The notes beneath the pieces were generated by a model, which had not been told where the DNA came from, did not search any database, and saw only the letters and a list, made by a program, of their open reading frames with translations. A stretch of DNA of 64,000 nt from Cystobasidiopsis lactophilus. Taxonomy: Eukaryota > Basidiomycota > Agaricostilbomycetes > Agaricostilbales > Chionosphaeraceae. Each line of letters begins with the position of its first letter. Positions within the stretch are counted from its first letter, which is position 1. Below are positions 1 through 13,001 of this stretch, piece after piece. The position numbers were made by a program, and so were the translations under genes. Location: the NCBI GenBank assembly GCA_001599975.1, contig BCIO01000004.1, positions 2,019,328 through 2,083,327 on the forward strand. The letters are read 5' to 3'.

Positions 1-184
1 AGACGCCCACCTTGCCCACAGTCATGTTGGCGATGACCCGGATGATGGCCTCTTTGCGCCTGTCGCGGAATTGCGAGTTGAGTTCTTGCCTCAGCTCAGA
101 ATTCTCCCCCTTCCTGGCTGGGCCAAAGAAGCGCGACTGCCGCGACTGGGCCTGCAAGCGAGCCGCCAGGTCCTGCAAGTTCAT
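1..184 (-). CDS. Beta-adaptin (AP-1/AP-2 beta subunit), 5' end only
   Basis: The first exon encodes 58 residues ending in MTVGK, after which a GT donor lies at about position 10. The run KGENSELRQELNSQFRDRRK followed by IANMTVGK matches the N-terminus of beta-adaptins, the large subunits of clathrin adaptor complexes that select cargo at the trans-Golgi, endosomes or plasma membrane. The ATG is at 184-182 and the rest of the gene lies outside the window to the left. The residues before the conserved block (MNLQDLAARLQAQ) are gene-specific. The short fragment fits AP-1 or AP-2 beta better than AP-3, but AP-1 and AP-2 cannot be separated here. Confidence 0.85.
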   Translation of the reverse strand, partial: MNLQDLAARLQAQSRQSRFFGPARKGENSELRQELNSQFRDRRKEAIIRVIANMTVGKVGV

Positions 185-2048
185 GCTGTGCGAAGGTTTG
201 GCAGTGGCTGCTCGCTGAAGAATGGTGTCCTTTCGTTCCCCATCCGCGCCTCACCGTGTTCTAGTGTACCGATGGCAGCTCCTTTGCCAACAACACAGGA
301 GTCACCCTCAAGTTCTTTTAAGACCACAAGAAGCTTGGTGGCATGTGCTTCGCATTCATCTCCTGCCCAGTCTCCCAGACCTCGCTTTGCGTCTTTGCTT
401 GTAACGAACGGCGGGCCTCTTTCGCTTTGTGAACTCGGTCTACGTTCTGGATGGTTGCCCTTCAAACCATGGTTATTGAGGGAAAAGCGCTTGGGCCTTG
501 TGCTGAGAGGGCATCGACCTGACGCAGTTGTTTTCTTGAATGGATGCCCAATGAGAGCTACGAGCGCACAGACAGGTGTGACGCCTTACCTTGTCTCCTT
601 CCTTGTGTGCGAAGAAAACACCCATCTCGCGTTCTCGTGCCAACTCTTTCCTACCGCTAGACGACCACTTGGCAAGGCTGCCCCCATCTGATGGGCTCAT
701 ACACTATTATTACGACAAAGCTGAGCGTTCAAACGCTAAACACTAGGCACTGACCAGCCCTGTGAACGACTGGAATGACAAACGCCCAATTGCCATTCGT
801 TGGTGAGATTTCGGCATTTCGGCTAATCGGGCGTGCGTAGAAGCTGTTAACCAAGGAGCAGTAAAACGCCTTCGTATGTGTTGTTGCATGCTCTTTTGCA
901 AACAAGGTGCCAAGTCCTCAGTTCCTGCTTTCGCATTCGGCCCACTTTTGACAATGAGCCGGGCATCAAGGGCTCAAAGAAATCAAACCGTTTTTATATT
1001 ACGAGAGAATGAAGCATAAGAACAAGCATACGCAAACGCACGCAACGGTGATTCCCTCTGGTACATTGGTTGCGAGGGCGGAAACTGAGGAAGCCTAACA
1101 AGCAGTCTTCCATGCTCCATTCACCTATCGAGTTGCCTTCAGCTTGTTGATACACCTTTCATTATCTGTTGCGCCAGTTTTTGGTGAAGACTGCCAGCCG
1201 GCGACCGCCGACGTCAAGAAGAATCCTTATGTTTTCCGCTGTAATGATGCACATGGGCCAAATTGACACCTTCAGGTTTAACGACCAACGAATTGTCAGG
1301 GCGACTTGTCTGACACGATGGCCAGGCACCACGGCTACAGCGTCGCCGAATCCAGAGCAGCCTTCTCAAGCCGCCCATTAGGTGCTGGGAAAGGGGCTCT
1401 CTCGAGGCGATGCTCGCGAGGTCGTGGCAAGCTACTTCTAATGGGCAGTTTGTCGCCGTGCAAAGCATTTTGCATATGGGGCTAACAATTACTGATGTTT
1501 GACAGCGCTTGCATGGCCGCCGGGAAGATACATTCGCGGCATAGCATTGCCCTACAATCCTACCAATCGCACAAACATCGGGGAACGGCCCCACAGAACC
1601 CGGATACATGGATATAATTCAAAGCAGAAGGTCGGGTGGGAAGCGAAGGCTTATGAAAGGAGCTGGCATCGAGACTCCTTGGTGGCTGAATCTTTTCCAG
1701 TCGTTGTCGCGCGGTCGCTCGCCTCCAATTCGCCCTGAAAACTCCTTGCTCAAACGGCTACGTGACACCTTTGAGAACGAAACGGGTGGCAAAAAGCTAG
1801 ACTCACAGGTTAAGCCGTCGTCGCTTGCGCAAGAAGGCCTCCCTGCGGTCGGCCCCTGCGGTCGGCCTTTCTTTTTTTTCCGCCGATCTCAGCAGCTCAG
1901 CAGGGACGTGGCTTGATAATCGAGTCTAGCAAAAAGCACAAGTTGTGCTGAAACGGGAACTAAGGGGAATCAGAGGTGTCCCGTTCGGGAACTCGAAATT
2001 GTGACCTGCAAATATCATTGCGACTTTTGCTTGTTGCGCAGATCGACC
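185..2048. other. Gene-poor interval of about 1.9 kb
   Basis: The left edge is the promoter and 5' leader of the beta-adaptin gene and the right edge that of DIM1. In between I see only short open frames without splice-linked continuation or any family motif. A short direct repeat (GCGGTCGGCC twice, near 1847-1866) precedes a T-rich run. No tRNA with both internal promoter boxes was found by eye. Confidence 0.5.
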
Positions 2049-3269
<1,221 letters not shown>

Positions 3270-3545
3270 AGCACTCCATGAAGTACTCAGGCTCGGCCCG
3301 TGTTTTGGGTGGGGCCGAATGAGGCACAATGTCCAGGCATCCACTGCCGCCTCTTACGACCTTTGTCCTAGCATTCGTTCATGTACCATTACCTTTCCCG
3401 TCGAATATTCTTTTCGCCTCATCTGTAATCGCCGGCGAGCGAGACCGCTTCGGCGTAGCTAAGTAAGGTCGCTCTGCATCGACGAGCGTCGGACGCTGCG
3501 CCGTCCAATTTCGATCCAGCAATCCTACCATTAAGCCTCGCATCA

Positions 3546-5203
3546 ATGAGCAACAACGTACAGCACGTGAAGCATTTTGGGGCGCCGACTTCGGTGCCCG
3601 TTTACTCGCTTGCTTTCGTGGCCGAAGATGCGTGTCTGTTGGGAGGCGGCGGAGGGACTTCGAAGAGTGGTGTCAAGAACAAACTGGTAAGCGGAAGGCA
3701 TGGTTGAACGACTGCCACTGTGTCTCAATAGAAGCGAAGACGTTGGTCAGAATCGACAGCCTGCAAGCCAAAGTGGAGGTTGTCGACGAGCTCCTCCTCG
3801 ATAAGAATAAAGACGCCCCCTCTGTGCTGGCTGCTCACCCTGAGGTTGGTTCCTCTGCAAAATTTGCCTAAAATGCGCTCATATTCGACCACAGCGGCCA
3901 GAAGTAGTCGTCAGCATCAACACGAAGGCGGCAAAGCCATCGCAAGAAGCCACAGATCTGGAGGTGTTCTCCTACAGCAGCAACATGTACGACGTTTGCC
4001 CCTCGTCGCCCCCTCACAAAGGCTTACTTCCCTTTAGCTTGAAGCCTGACCGAGCAATCAACGCCTTTGATCCTTCGGAGGACGAAGCATACCATGTAAG
4101 CTGCACGCTCTGACCAGGCGTTCAAATTGAACTAGCTCGCAGAAGGTGTGCCTTCTGTCTCCGAGTGGGACTGTCCTTGCACTTGGCAGCACGAGCGGGC
4201 AGGTATGTCTCTCGCAATTGGTCACGTCTAGAACGCTCCCGAAACCCACATCCGCATGCTTCTCGCCAGTTCGGGCTGTTTGCATACCCAGATTTGAGAG
4301 AATCTGTTTTCTCTTTCGACTTTGCCGGCGACGAGGTCTTTGATGCCAGCTTCGACGAGGCGGAAGCCGTGGTGAGCGTGGTTTTATGGGACAGGATGGC
4401 GCGCTCTGAGCTGACCTTCGGCCTCAGATATGTGCATGTTCTTCGCGCACCATCTGCATTTGGACTATGGATTCGACTGTGCGCCCCGACACCAGACCGC
4501 TCAAAACCATAGACCGGCCCATCCTAGGCGGCAACCAGGCCTGCTCTTTCAGAGCTGCCCGGTAAGAGCTTAGACTTTCTGTCACACCACTGTCTCGGAC
4601 GTGAACCAATAGAATGGCAGCTTCGGTCGCCAGCTCACTGCCAACCGGCTTTTCACAGTCACCAACGAGGACCCCAAGGCGGCGGCAGGCCGGCGGGGGG
4701 CGGCGAAGCCGCGAAAGGCGTATATCACTGTCTGGGACACGTCCAACTGGTCGCCTTTGAGATCAAAGGCAATCAGCAAGAAACCGATCACCACATTTGA
4801 CGTGTCGCCGTGTGGCAGGTTTCTGGCGGCAGGCAGTGCCGACCTCTCTATCTGCGTTCTCAATGCGACCACCCTGAGAGTAGGTGATTCTACATTTATC
4901 TCCCGAATACCGGCTCCAACCGATGCTTGCAGCCCATCACCCACGTACTGCATGCGCACGACTTTCCTCCCACAGCTCTACGCTTCAACCCGGCGTCCAC
5001 GCTTGTCGTATCAGGCAGCGCTGACGCTACGATTCGTGTGATCAAAGTGGCCGACTCATCAGACTACTGTAGGTGGCACGCTTGCTGGCACCCAAGATGC
5101 GAAATTTTAATGCGAACTCCGCGCAGCGCATTGGGCGCTGCTCTCTCTTCTCGTTCTACTTCTGGCACTCCTCCTGCCGCTTTTGTACCAGAGACTCAGA
5201 TAG
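3546..5203 (+). CDS. SEC12: Sec12/PREB-like Sar1 guanine nucleotide exchange factor
   Basis: The N-terminus reads APTSVPVYSLAF then GGGGGTSKSGVKN, the glycine-rich blade-one motif of Sec12/PREB WD40 proteins (AAGGGGxxKTGxxN in relatives). Several exons encode WD-type repeats, including ITTFDVSPCGRFLAAGSADL and SGSADATIRV. The last exon read in frame gives a run of about 18 Leu, Val and Ala residues followed by YQRLR and a stop, which is the C-terminal membrane anchor expected for an ER-resident Sec12. The protein would load GTP on Sar1 at ER exit sites to start COPII coat assembly. At least seven introns are needed. The intron after KNKL uses an AAG acceptor, so the exact junction is less sure. 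Confidence 0.88.
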
Positions 5204-5318
5204 CAAGCTTGCATCTACAAAGAAGAGGGGACCGCGCGCGCGATGGCAGCAGGTGACGTGGTCCGTGAATTAGGGCGTTCGGTAAAGCGCTTGCCCGCAG
5301 GGACAGCTTAGACGGGTA

Positions 5319-5996
5319 CTAGGTGGAATAACGATGCGTTAGCTTTTGGGCATAAAGGACAAGGGAGGAATGGCACCGACAGAGACTGGAAGCACCTCTG
5401 AGCGCGATCCGTCCGCCCATGCTCAATGTCGTCCAACCCCCAGGAAAGTAGCTTATCAAGTAGGTGACGAGTCCGCACACCTGTACAACGGCACAGAGCA
5501 GCGTCGGGAGGTACCATTTTTTCTGTTCGACCGGGTCTGAGATGAGCGTCTTGACAAAGGATGAGGCGGGACGTCTGTGGCTCACCCCGAGTGCAAAGAA
5601 GAGGGTGAGGCCGAGCGAGCCGAAGTAGATGATGGTGAAGGGCAGCCGCTCCCGACTCGTGAGGTGGAGCATTTGGGCTTTGGGGCCATGCAAGATGACA
5701 AAGGCGAGGATGAAGAGGATGTTGCCCGCGGAGAAAGAGACGGCAAACTTGGCCGGTCGAATTGCCAGCAACGTCAAGGTGAAAAAGGAGATGAAGAAGC
5801 ACACAGATGCGCCGGCGCAACAGAGCAAAAAGCCTAGAAAGCGTTCCCAGCGGCTGAGGGCGAAGTAGGCCTCGTCTTCATTGCTGCGCTCCGAAGAACT
5901 CAACGGGACATAGTCCGAGATGGAGTTGTAGAAGGTGCTGAAAGGGTTCGACCTCGTCGGCGGCGCTGGAGGCGGCTGCTCTTGGCCGGAATTCAT
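5319..5996 (-). CDS. SFT2: SFT2-family Golgi transport membrane protein
   Basis: A single open frame of 225 residues. A hydrophilic N-terminus contains NPFSTFYNSISDYVPL, followed by four membrane segments: FLGFLLCCAGASVCFFISFF, a stretch through NILFILAFVILHGP, TIIYFGSLGLTLFFALGV and LLCAVVQVCGLVTYLISYFP. The LHGP and SYFPGG signatures are typical of Sft2/SFT2D proteins, which act in retrograde traffic between endosomes and Golgi. The C-terminal 30 residues after GGR do not resemble the usual short Sft2 tail, so a small 3' intron is possible. No intron was needed elsewhere, which is unusual for this window. Confidence 0.88.
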   Translation of the reverse strand: MNSGQEQPPPAPPTRSNPFSTFYNSISDYVPLSSSERSNEDEAYFALSRWERFLGFLLCCAGASVCFFISFFTLTLLAIRPAKFAVSFSAGNILFILAFVILHGPKAQMLHLTSRERLPFTIIYFGSLGLTLFFALGVSHRRPASSFVKTLISDPVEQKKWYLPTLLCAVVQVCGLVTYLISYFPGGWTTLSMGGRIALRGASSLCRCHSSLVLYAQKLTHRYST

Positions 5997-6510
5997 CCAC
6001 CTGAGGGGTGAGGCTCAAAAAGTGGCTCTTCCCGCCGGAGACAGCGCAGCAAGGCTTGCCTGAAGTTTGGCAGACTCATTTGCTCTTGCTTTCGCTGGAA
6101 AATGGTCGCAGACAGGAAGGGCCTGGAGAGAACGGAATTCGTTGGTGTGCGCGCGGCGGCTCCCCTTCTAGAGGTGTCCCACCTCGGGCCACTGTTCAAG
6201 GTCGAAATGAGACGCTACAGTTCGGAGGAGGAGGAAGGCGCTGCCTCCAAAGGTGCACGGGTGACGTGGACGACAACCTGCAAGAGAGCCCTCCGGCGAA
6301 GAGCTTTTGAGCGAGCCCGACGGCGTTTGCTTTACGCTTTGCAAGTCTGACCTCAATCGGCCACTGTGGCCAACACAACAGGGTAATTGGACACTCCTGC
6401 CGCCACCAAGCCGCGACTCCCACTTGGTATCCCCGCCTGGTCACTTGGGGCGGCTTCCAGCCCGGCTGCCTAATTCGACTTTCTCCGTCCTTTGCGCCCC
6501 AACGTCCAGC
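5997..6510. promoter_or_regulatory. Divergent intergenic region SFT2 / DUF1330
   Basis: These 514 bp separate the two diverging start codons. Only short open frames without continuation are present, so the region most likely holds both promoters and 5' leaders. No TATA box or other element stands out. Confidence 0.4.
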
Positions 6511-6957
6511 ATGGCCCAGCGCACAGTCGAGTTCTCGCCCAACGACGTGATCCAAAAACTTCAGGACTTAGCCAGAGAGCATGGCGAAACGACCGGTTTC
6601 GTCATGTTGAATCTGTTGAAGTTCCGAGAGTTTGCCAACTACGGTGCTCGCCAAGATGAATTTCCAGAGAAGATTAGCGGCGAAGAGGCGTATTACACAC
6701 GATACGGACCGCCGGCGATGCAAGCGGCCCTCGCCACCGGAGCACAGATGGAGGTGATCGTCGATGGCATCTCTGCAGCGGCCCTCATCGGACCTAGAGA
6801 TGAGCCATGGGATGCGATCTTGATCACCCGATACCCCTCTTTCCTGTCGTGCTCGAGGTTCATGGAAACACCACAGTACCGCGACTGCATGTTCCACCGC
6901 TCGGCTGCTCTGGAGGATTCCCGCTTGATGGCGATTCTCGAGAAAAAGCGTTTCTGA
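6511..6957 (+). CDS. DUF1330-domain protein
   Basis: An intronless gene of 148 residues starting at MAQRTVEF. The pattern FVMLNLLKFRE, then ISGEEAYYTRYG, IGPRDEPWDAILITRYPS, FMETPQYRD and HRSAALEDSRL follows the DUF1330 family, small proteins with a dimeric ferredoxin-like (alpha/beta barrel) fold. Their substrates are largely unknown. The upstream frame is also open back to 6307, but those codons show no conservation and the ATG at 6511 starts just before the domain. The gene faces away from SFT2 and converges on the next gene with about 210 bp between stops. Confidence 0.85.
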   Translation: MAQRTVEFSPNDVIQKLQDLAREHGETTGFVMLNLLKFREFANYGARQDEFPEKISGEEAYYTRYGPPAMQAALATGAQMEVIVDGISAAALIGPRDEPWDAILITRYPSFLSCSRFMETPQYRDCMFHRSAALEDSRLMAILEKKRF

Positions 6958-7165
6958 GCAGGTCAGTAGTGCCGAGGCGCACGAGATGCCGGTCTGACTT
7001 CGAGCTGTAACCGCAGGCCGGGTTCTACTGGGCGGCGGCGGGCGGAGATTGCGGCAAGTGGAGAAACGATCAAAAGCGGACAATGTAGTACAGTGGACGT
7101 AAGAGTCGGGATACAGGGATCAAAAGTACCTGGAAGAAGGGCGGCTGCGCTGGGAGTGGCCATCA

Positions 7166-10161
7166 CTAGGCGTTTTGGCGCTCGTTAAGCAAGTCCAAGG
7201 CCGAGCTGGCCCTCAGGACGACGGCGTTCTGCAAAGACTGAATAAAGAACACGCATTGACATTAGGGCGGTGTTCTTGGTGTTGTCATTGGTGGGATGGG
7301 AAATTGCGTACCACTTTGCCTTTGGAATGCTGCGACGTGGCCATGTCCTTCGGGTGCAGCACTTTGTTGTAGTGCGATCTTGCCTGATCATTGTCACCCA
7401 AGAGGTCGTACAGCTTGCCACACTCGTAGTGCGAGAACCTGCGCCGTGGCACAAATAGCAGTCTTCAGTGCCAGGCATATTTGGAGTGCGAAATTCATAG
7501 GACCGTACCACACGATATAGTGGTCCAGACTTATTGAGCGGCCGTTGGCGAAGACCGCTTCGAAGCTCTGAATGTCAGCGCCAAACAAAGTCAGAACAAA
7601 GAGTCGTCTGGAGGCGGAGGACCTCACAGTCTTAGCCTCTTGCACCAGCTCTTCCTTAGATAGGATGGCGCCTTCCGTCCGTCGGTGGGTGTGAGACTCA
7701 GGGCAAGCCAAGAGGCGGTAGCAGGTGCCTCTCAACATGTGCAGCAAGCAAAAGTCTGTTTGCATGCCCGCAGTCCTTTCCGGTCAGCTAAAGACCACCT
7801 CGATAGTACGAGCAGAAGGGGCTTGCCATCGTAGTAGCCACCGTTGGACCAAGCTGCCTTCTCGTCTTCTGGGATCGCAGCCAGCTCTTCGAGCTTTGAG
7901 TCGAGGAGAGGGATGTGCACTTGGTGCAGCTTGAACAGCGGCGCTTGCCCTAAGGCGGTCAAAAGAAAGGCGAGCTCCAGCGAGGGCACCATCAGGCGGT
8001 TGCCTTGGGCCAGATACTTTTTCGACTTGCGCGCCGCGAATTTCTAAAATCAAAAGCAGCATCGGCTCGGCTCAAGGTCGTTGTCGCCGGTCAGCGGCTG
8101 AAGGTCTTCTCACCTCGATGGGAATAGATTTGCCAGCGATACGCTGCATTAGGTTGGGGACGTCGTGCATAATTTTGGCGACCTCGTCTGCCTTAGCGCC
8201 CTGGCTGGAGTCGAAGAGCGCGACGGCAGCTGAGTAGCCGTACAAGGCTTTGGACCAGTTGCTAGACTTTTGCAGTACTTGGAACGACTTGAGCGCGTCC
8301 GGGTAGCACCCTAGTGCGAGCTGGGTGGTGGCAATGTCCCAATAACAAATATGGTGCAGCTGGCGGTACTCGTTTTGCGACTTTATTGATTTGGTGTACA
8401 TGACCTTATTGCCACACAATGTATCAGATGCGCATCGCGACCTAATTGACGGGAGCAACAACTCACCACGGCCTCTTCGCCTTCGGTCTGCATGGTCTTC
8501 AACCGGCCCGCAAACCACAACCAGAACGAGCCGTCTGGCGTCCGCCTCAGGTTAGTATCCAAAATCTTAGAAGCCAGGTCGAGGTCGCAAGGTAATGGCA
8601 AGATGGCAGCGATAGAGAGGTGATAAGTTAAGAGGATGGCATCGCATAGAGGCCGCCTTAGGCCTTGCTCTTGTAAGGTCAGGCCATCAATCGAATCGGA
8701 GGCGCTCCATCGGCCAGCGCGGAGTAAAGTCGTTAGTGCCTCTGTGATTCCATACGCTCAGCATTTCCATCGAACATACGCGGAAGTTTCAGACAAGTTT
8801 ACCTTCTCTGTCCCCAGCATACCCAAAGACAGTCATTAGCTGCGAGTTCCCATCTTGAGTATGCCCTTCAAAGAAGCGAGGCGGTAAGGGAGAGAACGAA
8901 CATTTAGCACTTTAGAAGGCAGCAAGCTCAAGATCAAGCTGATGCAACCCGTTCCCAGCTCGACACCGGAAGTCAGGTCCCGGTCCTCGGCCGCGTCGTC
9001 GTTCGCGCCGCCGGTGTGGTCGAGGTACTTTTGCAGGGACTGGTAGGTGGCGTAGGCGGACCGGAGATTTAGAGCTGTTCGCCATCCAGACGTCAGGTCA
9101 GCTCGGATCTGGGACGACAGGACAAAGAGGGTGTGCCTTCTTTTAAGAAAGCCAGAAAGTCGCCAGAGTACTGAGCTCAACGCTTTTGAGCTTGGCGTAT
9201 TTGCAAAGAGTCAAAGATGTTGGCATGACGCACGATGATCCCCACGACGGCTTTCAAAAGCAAACACTCGGCGTAGACCAGCTCGGCGTGCCTTTCCACC
9301 GGCGTCATTTTGGTGAACGTCCCTAAGCCGGATGCGCCCCGGACCATTCGTCCAAGAGTTTCTTGCAAGCCCAGAGACCGGCGCAATAGAGCGCAGATGT
9401 TCATGGTTGATTTACAGCATTCGATTGCTTTAAGAACACTTGAAAGTCAGCTGGTGAGGGCGGGAAGAGATAGGAGGGAAAGGAGGGCGAACCGGTCGTC
9501 ATGTCGTCCGGCTCGAAAGTGAACAGGGCTTTGAGGGTTTGGACGACGGCGTACCCCAGTGCTTATCAGCATTGAATGAATTTCAGTCGACTTCTTTGAC
9601 AAATCCGATGAGGAGGAAAAACGCACAGTAATACACCTTTCGGTCGGCGTGCTCCAAGCAGATCTTCTGAGCCAAGCCAATCTGGCTGTTCGTAGCACCC
9701 CGATCACCAAACCATGTCTACTGGAAGTCAAACAGGCAGGGTGCCAACCTGTTCAGGAAATGACCGAGGGCCGTCTTCATGACTTCCAGATCCACGCTGA
9801 GCTCCTGCTCGGTCTGCGCGACCTGGGCGAGCGACAAGTTCCTGGTGTCCGGCACCCGAGCGTGCTCCTTCTTCTCTTGAAGTTTTGGCATCGACTCCTG
9901 CTCAAAGTCCAAGGGCGTCGAGGGCGAGGCGGAAGGGTCTTGAGCCGCGTCAACAAATTCGTCGTCGGCTTCGTCCTCCGATGAAGCCTGAGAAGCTGCT
10001 GCTGCTGCTGCTGGGGCGGCATTTGATGCTATGGATAGGGCTGGGGAGGAGCTGCCAGACCGATTCTTGAACAGGCCCATCCCTAGGCACTCCTCGCTGT
10101 CGCGGTCGAGGCGAAACGAATTTGCAGTTTGTCGAGTGACCACGGCTGCCGACGAGCTCAT
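7166..10161 (-). CDS. IML2: IML2/TTC39-family tetratricopeptide protein
   Basis: A multi-exon gene read from MSSSAAVV at 10161. After an Ala/Ser- and acid-rich N-terminus of about 110 residues comes the family opening LSVDLEVMKTALGHFLN. Later exons carry LLLKAVVGI, the hallmark SGVELGTGCISLILSLLP found in Iml2 and animal TTC39 proteins, further TPR-like helices and a C-terminus RFSHYECGKLYDLLGDNDQA. The final exon after a GTACGC intron ends LDLLNERQNA. Yeast Iml2 takes part in clearance of protein inclusions with lipid droplets and is found at mitochondria and in cytosol. About ten introns are implied and I have not fixed them all. A second family member lies at 32.9 kb. Confidence 0.8.
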
Positions 10162-10616
10162 CGCTGCCTATAGATGCTGGTTGATACTGTCTGCGAGAGC
10201 GCGTCTTGGTATTGCGCTGACTAGGACTCGAGCGCGGCCCATTTGTTCGGCCTTGAAGCTCGCCCTTGCATCTTGCATCATCGCTGGCCCTTGGATGCTC
10301 GTCTGTGTACTCTGGAACGCCCAGCTGTGCTTTTGATTTTGACTTCGGTGGTTCGAAAATGTATTGGTCCGTGTCAGGCTTGGGCGGCGTGTTCGTTGCC
10401 ATTGACTGCCAGAAATCGCCAGGCTGCAAGGCTGATGGGACTTCCACGTCTTTGCTCAGTGCGCTCGTTGTGCTCTAGATGCCACAGAGAGTTGGCCCTT
10501 AGATTTGTCGACTCCGGAGGAAGGAGGCTGTGCCCTGACGCGGGCCCCTTTCGAGGCCGGCCTTTGAACTGTGGCAACCGACTCCGAAGGAAGCGCAGGC
10601 GAAGCAGCCAGCCAAC
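10162..10616. promoter_or_regulatory. Divergent intergenic region IML2 / choline-transporter-like
   Basis: These 455 bp separate two diverging start codons. I see short frames only, so this is presumably a shared or back-to-back promoter. No specific operator was recognised. Confidence 0.4.
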
Positions 10617-13001
10617 ATGGGCTGCGGCAACCGGTTAAAGGACTGGTGGACCGACATCCGGTTATCGGACTGCCAGCTCCCGCAGGTCTTGGAGGACAAG
10701 GAGACCCACCAAAAGCATGGTGGCTTCCAGGAGATGATGAAGCACCGAAAGAGCAATAACGTTCGTTCCCTCCTCCCCTTCTGTGCTTGTTTAGCTCGAT
10801 GGCTCAGCTCAAGTATGTTGGAGAGAACAGGGAGTCTTCAAGCTTCTTGCCGTGAGAACGCCTTCCCTTCTTTCTCTTTCGCCGAGTTGACTCCTCGATC
10901 AACGGTAGCTCGTCCTGTTTGGCGCCTACGTCTTCATTGGATGCTACTTTACCATGAGCGCCTTCACCGTGGTCCTTAATCTGGACGACTTGCCAAGCTC
11001 GAGCTCCTCAACGACGACGAGCCACCACGCCGCGGCTTCGGGCAACAGCTCGCTCACCTCCCGCCGTCTCAAGACCTACCCTTCTAACACTAACACCACC
11101 TCGACGGGTAACTCGACGACCGTCATGGACAACCTACCAGAGCAGACCTTTGCGGGGGACGGCCTGCTCTTCCGACTGCTGGGCGCCATCTTCATTTTCT
11201 CCCTCTGCCTCACCGCCACCTTCCTACTCTTGATCAAGATGAAGCCAACATGGTTCATCTGGTTAGGAATAGGTTTCTCCATGCTTGTTGGCGCCGTCCT
11301 TGGACCGCTCGCGTCTAACATGCTAGATGACCCTAGCTTGATCTGGGCTTCAGCAGCCGCCTTGATCCCTTTATTGCCTCTTTTGACTTCCCCTTCTAAA
11401 TTCACTCTCAGGAAAAATTTATCCGCGGCCATGCTCGATCTGCTCGTCCGCGCGTCTAAAGGCCGATGCATGGGCGTCGTTGTGATATGCGTCCTCTTCC
11501 ACCCCATCCTGGCCATGGTCAGCATTTGGTTCATGCTCGCTGCGTTCTTGACCATCGTCCCACCCGAATGTCTGCAAAATGTCAAAAACGCCGCCGCTTC
11601 CCAGACCAACTCGACGGCTCCTATCTGCCAGGGAGAAGGCGGCGGCTACATCCCTTACCTTGTCTTCGTCAGTGAACCTGTTTGTAGTCATTCAATGCGT
11701 CTTAAACTTGAGGGAATGGGTCGCAGGTCCTGCTCGGCCAAGTCTTCCTCCACTGCTGGTTGGACGCCACCATCTCCCAAGCAGTCAAGCTCATCCAATC
11801 GGGCCTGATTGCCGGAATCATCCGCTCCGACAACAACCCTGACCATCCCAACTACGTCCGCTTCTCGCAGGCCGCCAAGATAGTCTTCTGGTTTGAGCTG
11901 GGCACTATCACCATGGCCAGCTTGTTCATCATGATCGTCCATGCCATCGAGGGGTTCTTCCGAAATCTGGCTTCGATCGGCGAGCAAGCCGGGTCGATTT
12001 GCGGGACCCTGGTGTGCTGCTGCTGCTCCGCCATCGCTGGCTGCTTGGGCGACCTGGTCGAGCTGTACTCCGACTTTGCCTTGATTTACGTGTTCCTCTC
12101 TGGCCGAGGCCTGTCCGACTCTGCCCGGAAAGTATTGGCGCTGTTGAAGAACACTCGCTTGGATAGCTTGGTGGCCGATTGTTTGATTCTCGCCACTTGG
12201 GGGGCCTGCTCTTGCATCATTGGCCTGGCCAGCATGGCGGTTATGATCTTTTTGATCATTGGCCAAAAGGGCGTGGACTATGTGCGCTCAAATTCCCTTC
12301 TCCGGGCTTTTGGTCGACGATGACGGCGTGTCTTCGAACGCCTAGATCAAAACTCAGGTGGTCCCATCCGTGGTCTTGATCATGTTGGCTTTGTTTGTTG
12401 GAATGTCAGTCTTCCCAACGCCTTTCTTTGATTGGATTTTTAGGCTGATAGGCGCTGAGGATGGGACAGCATCGTGCCGTCCGCCTACTCGTCTGGCTTC
12501 CTCAACTGCGGCTTGCGAACTTTGGCAGTGTGCATCGCGGCTGACGAGGCAGACCGGCCTCCGGGCTGGCTCGCTGGGCCCTTGGACGACCCGGAGCGCG
12601 CAGGCGACATCGACAAATTGATGAAGAAGATCGCCCGCCTGGGCATCCAGCTCAAGGACATGAGCGACAAGGACAAAACTAAAGACGGCAAAGATGGCCA
12701 ACACCCCCCGCGTGGAGCTTCAATGCAGCAGCGCCCGTCTTGGGACAACGCACCGCAGCAGGAAGGGCGCGTCTATGTGCCGCAAAGTGGGCCTGCCTGG
12801 CCGCAAGGACCACCTGGTCCACCGCGAGGTCCACCTGGCAGCTTTGACAGCTTCCGTCCGCCGCCACCACCAGACGCAAAGCCGCCGCCCTTTGGCGGAG
12901 CGCCCGGTCCGCCACCCTCCAAGCCAGGCGGCTCTTTCGGCGGTGGCCCAAAGGGCAGCATGTCTATGGGCAACAAGTCTTTGGGAAGCAAGAGAAGGTG
13001 A
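10617..13001 (+). CDS. Choline transporter-like (CTL/Pns1, SLC44-type) membrane protein
   Basis: The first exon gives MGCGNRLKDWW. Two small introns then lead to the first membrane helix LVLFGAYVFIGCYF, a Ser/Thr/Asn-rich luminal loop with many N-glycosylation sequons, and three more helices before PPECLQNVKNAA. After an intron at 11669 come the CTL hallmarks: helices near FWFELGTITMASLFIMIVHA, a CCCC cluster, FALIYVFLSGRGLSDSARKV and the terminal helix pair. The C-terminal 100 residues are Pro/Gly-rich. The Gly-2/Cys-3 start resembles an N-myristoylation and palmitoylation site. Pns1 relatives are plasma-membrane proteins whose yeast member is not proven to carry choline, so the substrate is left open. 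Confidence 0.75.

Noticed and set aside
71-691. Rightward open frame of about 206 residues
   Set aside because: It overlaps the beta-adaptin exon on the other strand and has no family motif; it is a shadow frame running into intergenic sequence.
3270-3545. Possible small gene between DIM1 and SEC12
   Set aside because: The apparent coding content near its start is the last DIM1 exon; the rest has no continuation.
6008-6350. Two overlapping rightward frames between SFT2 and DUF1330
   Set aside because: They are short, unspliced, lack any motif and lie in a divergent promoter region.
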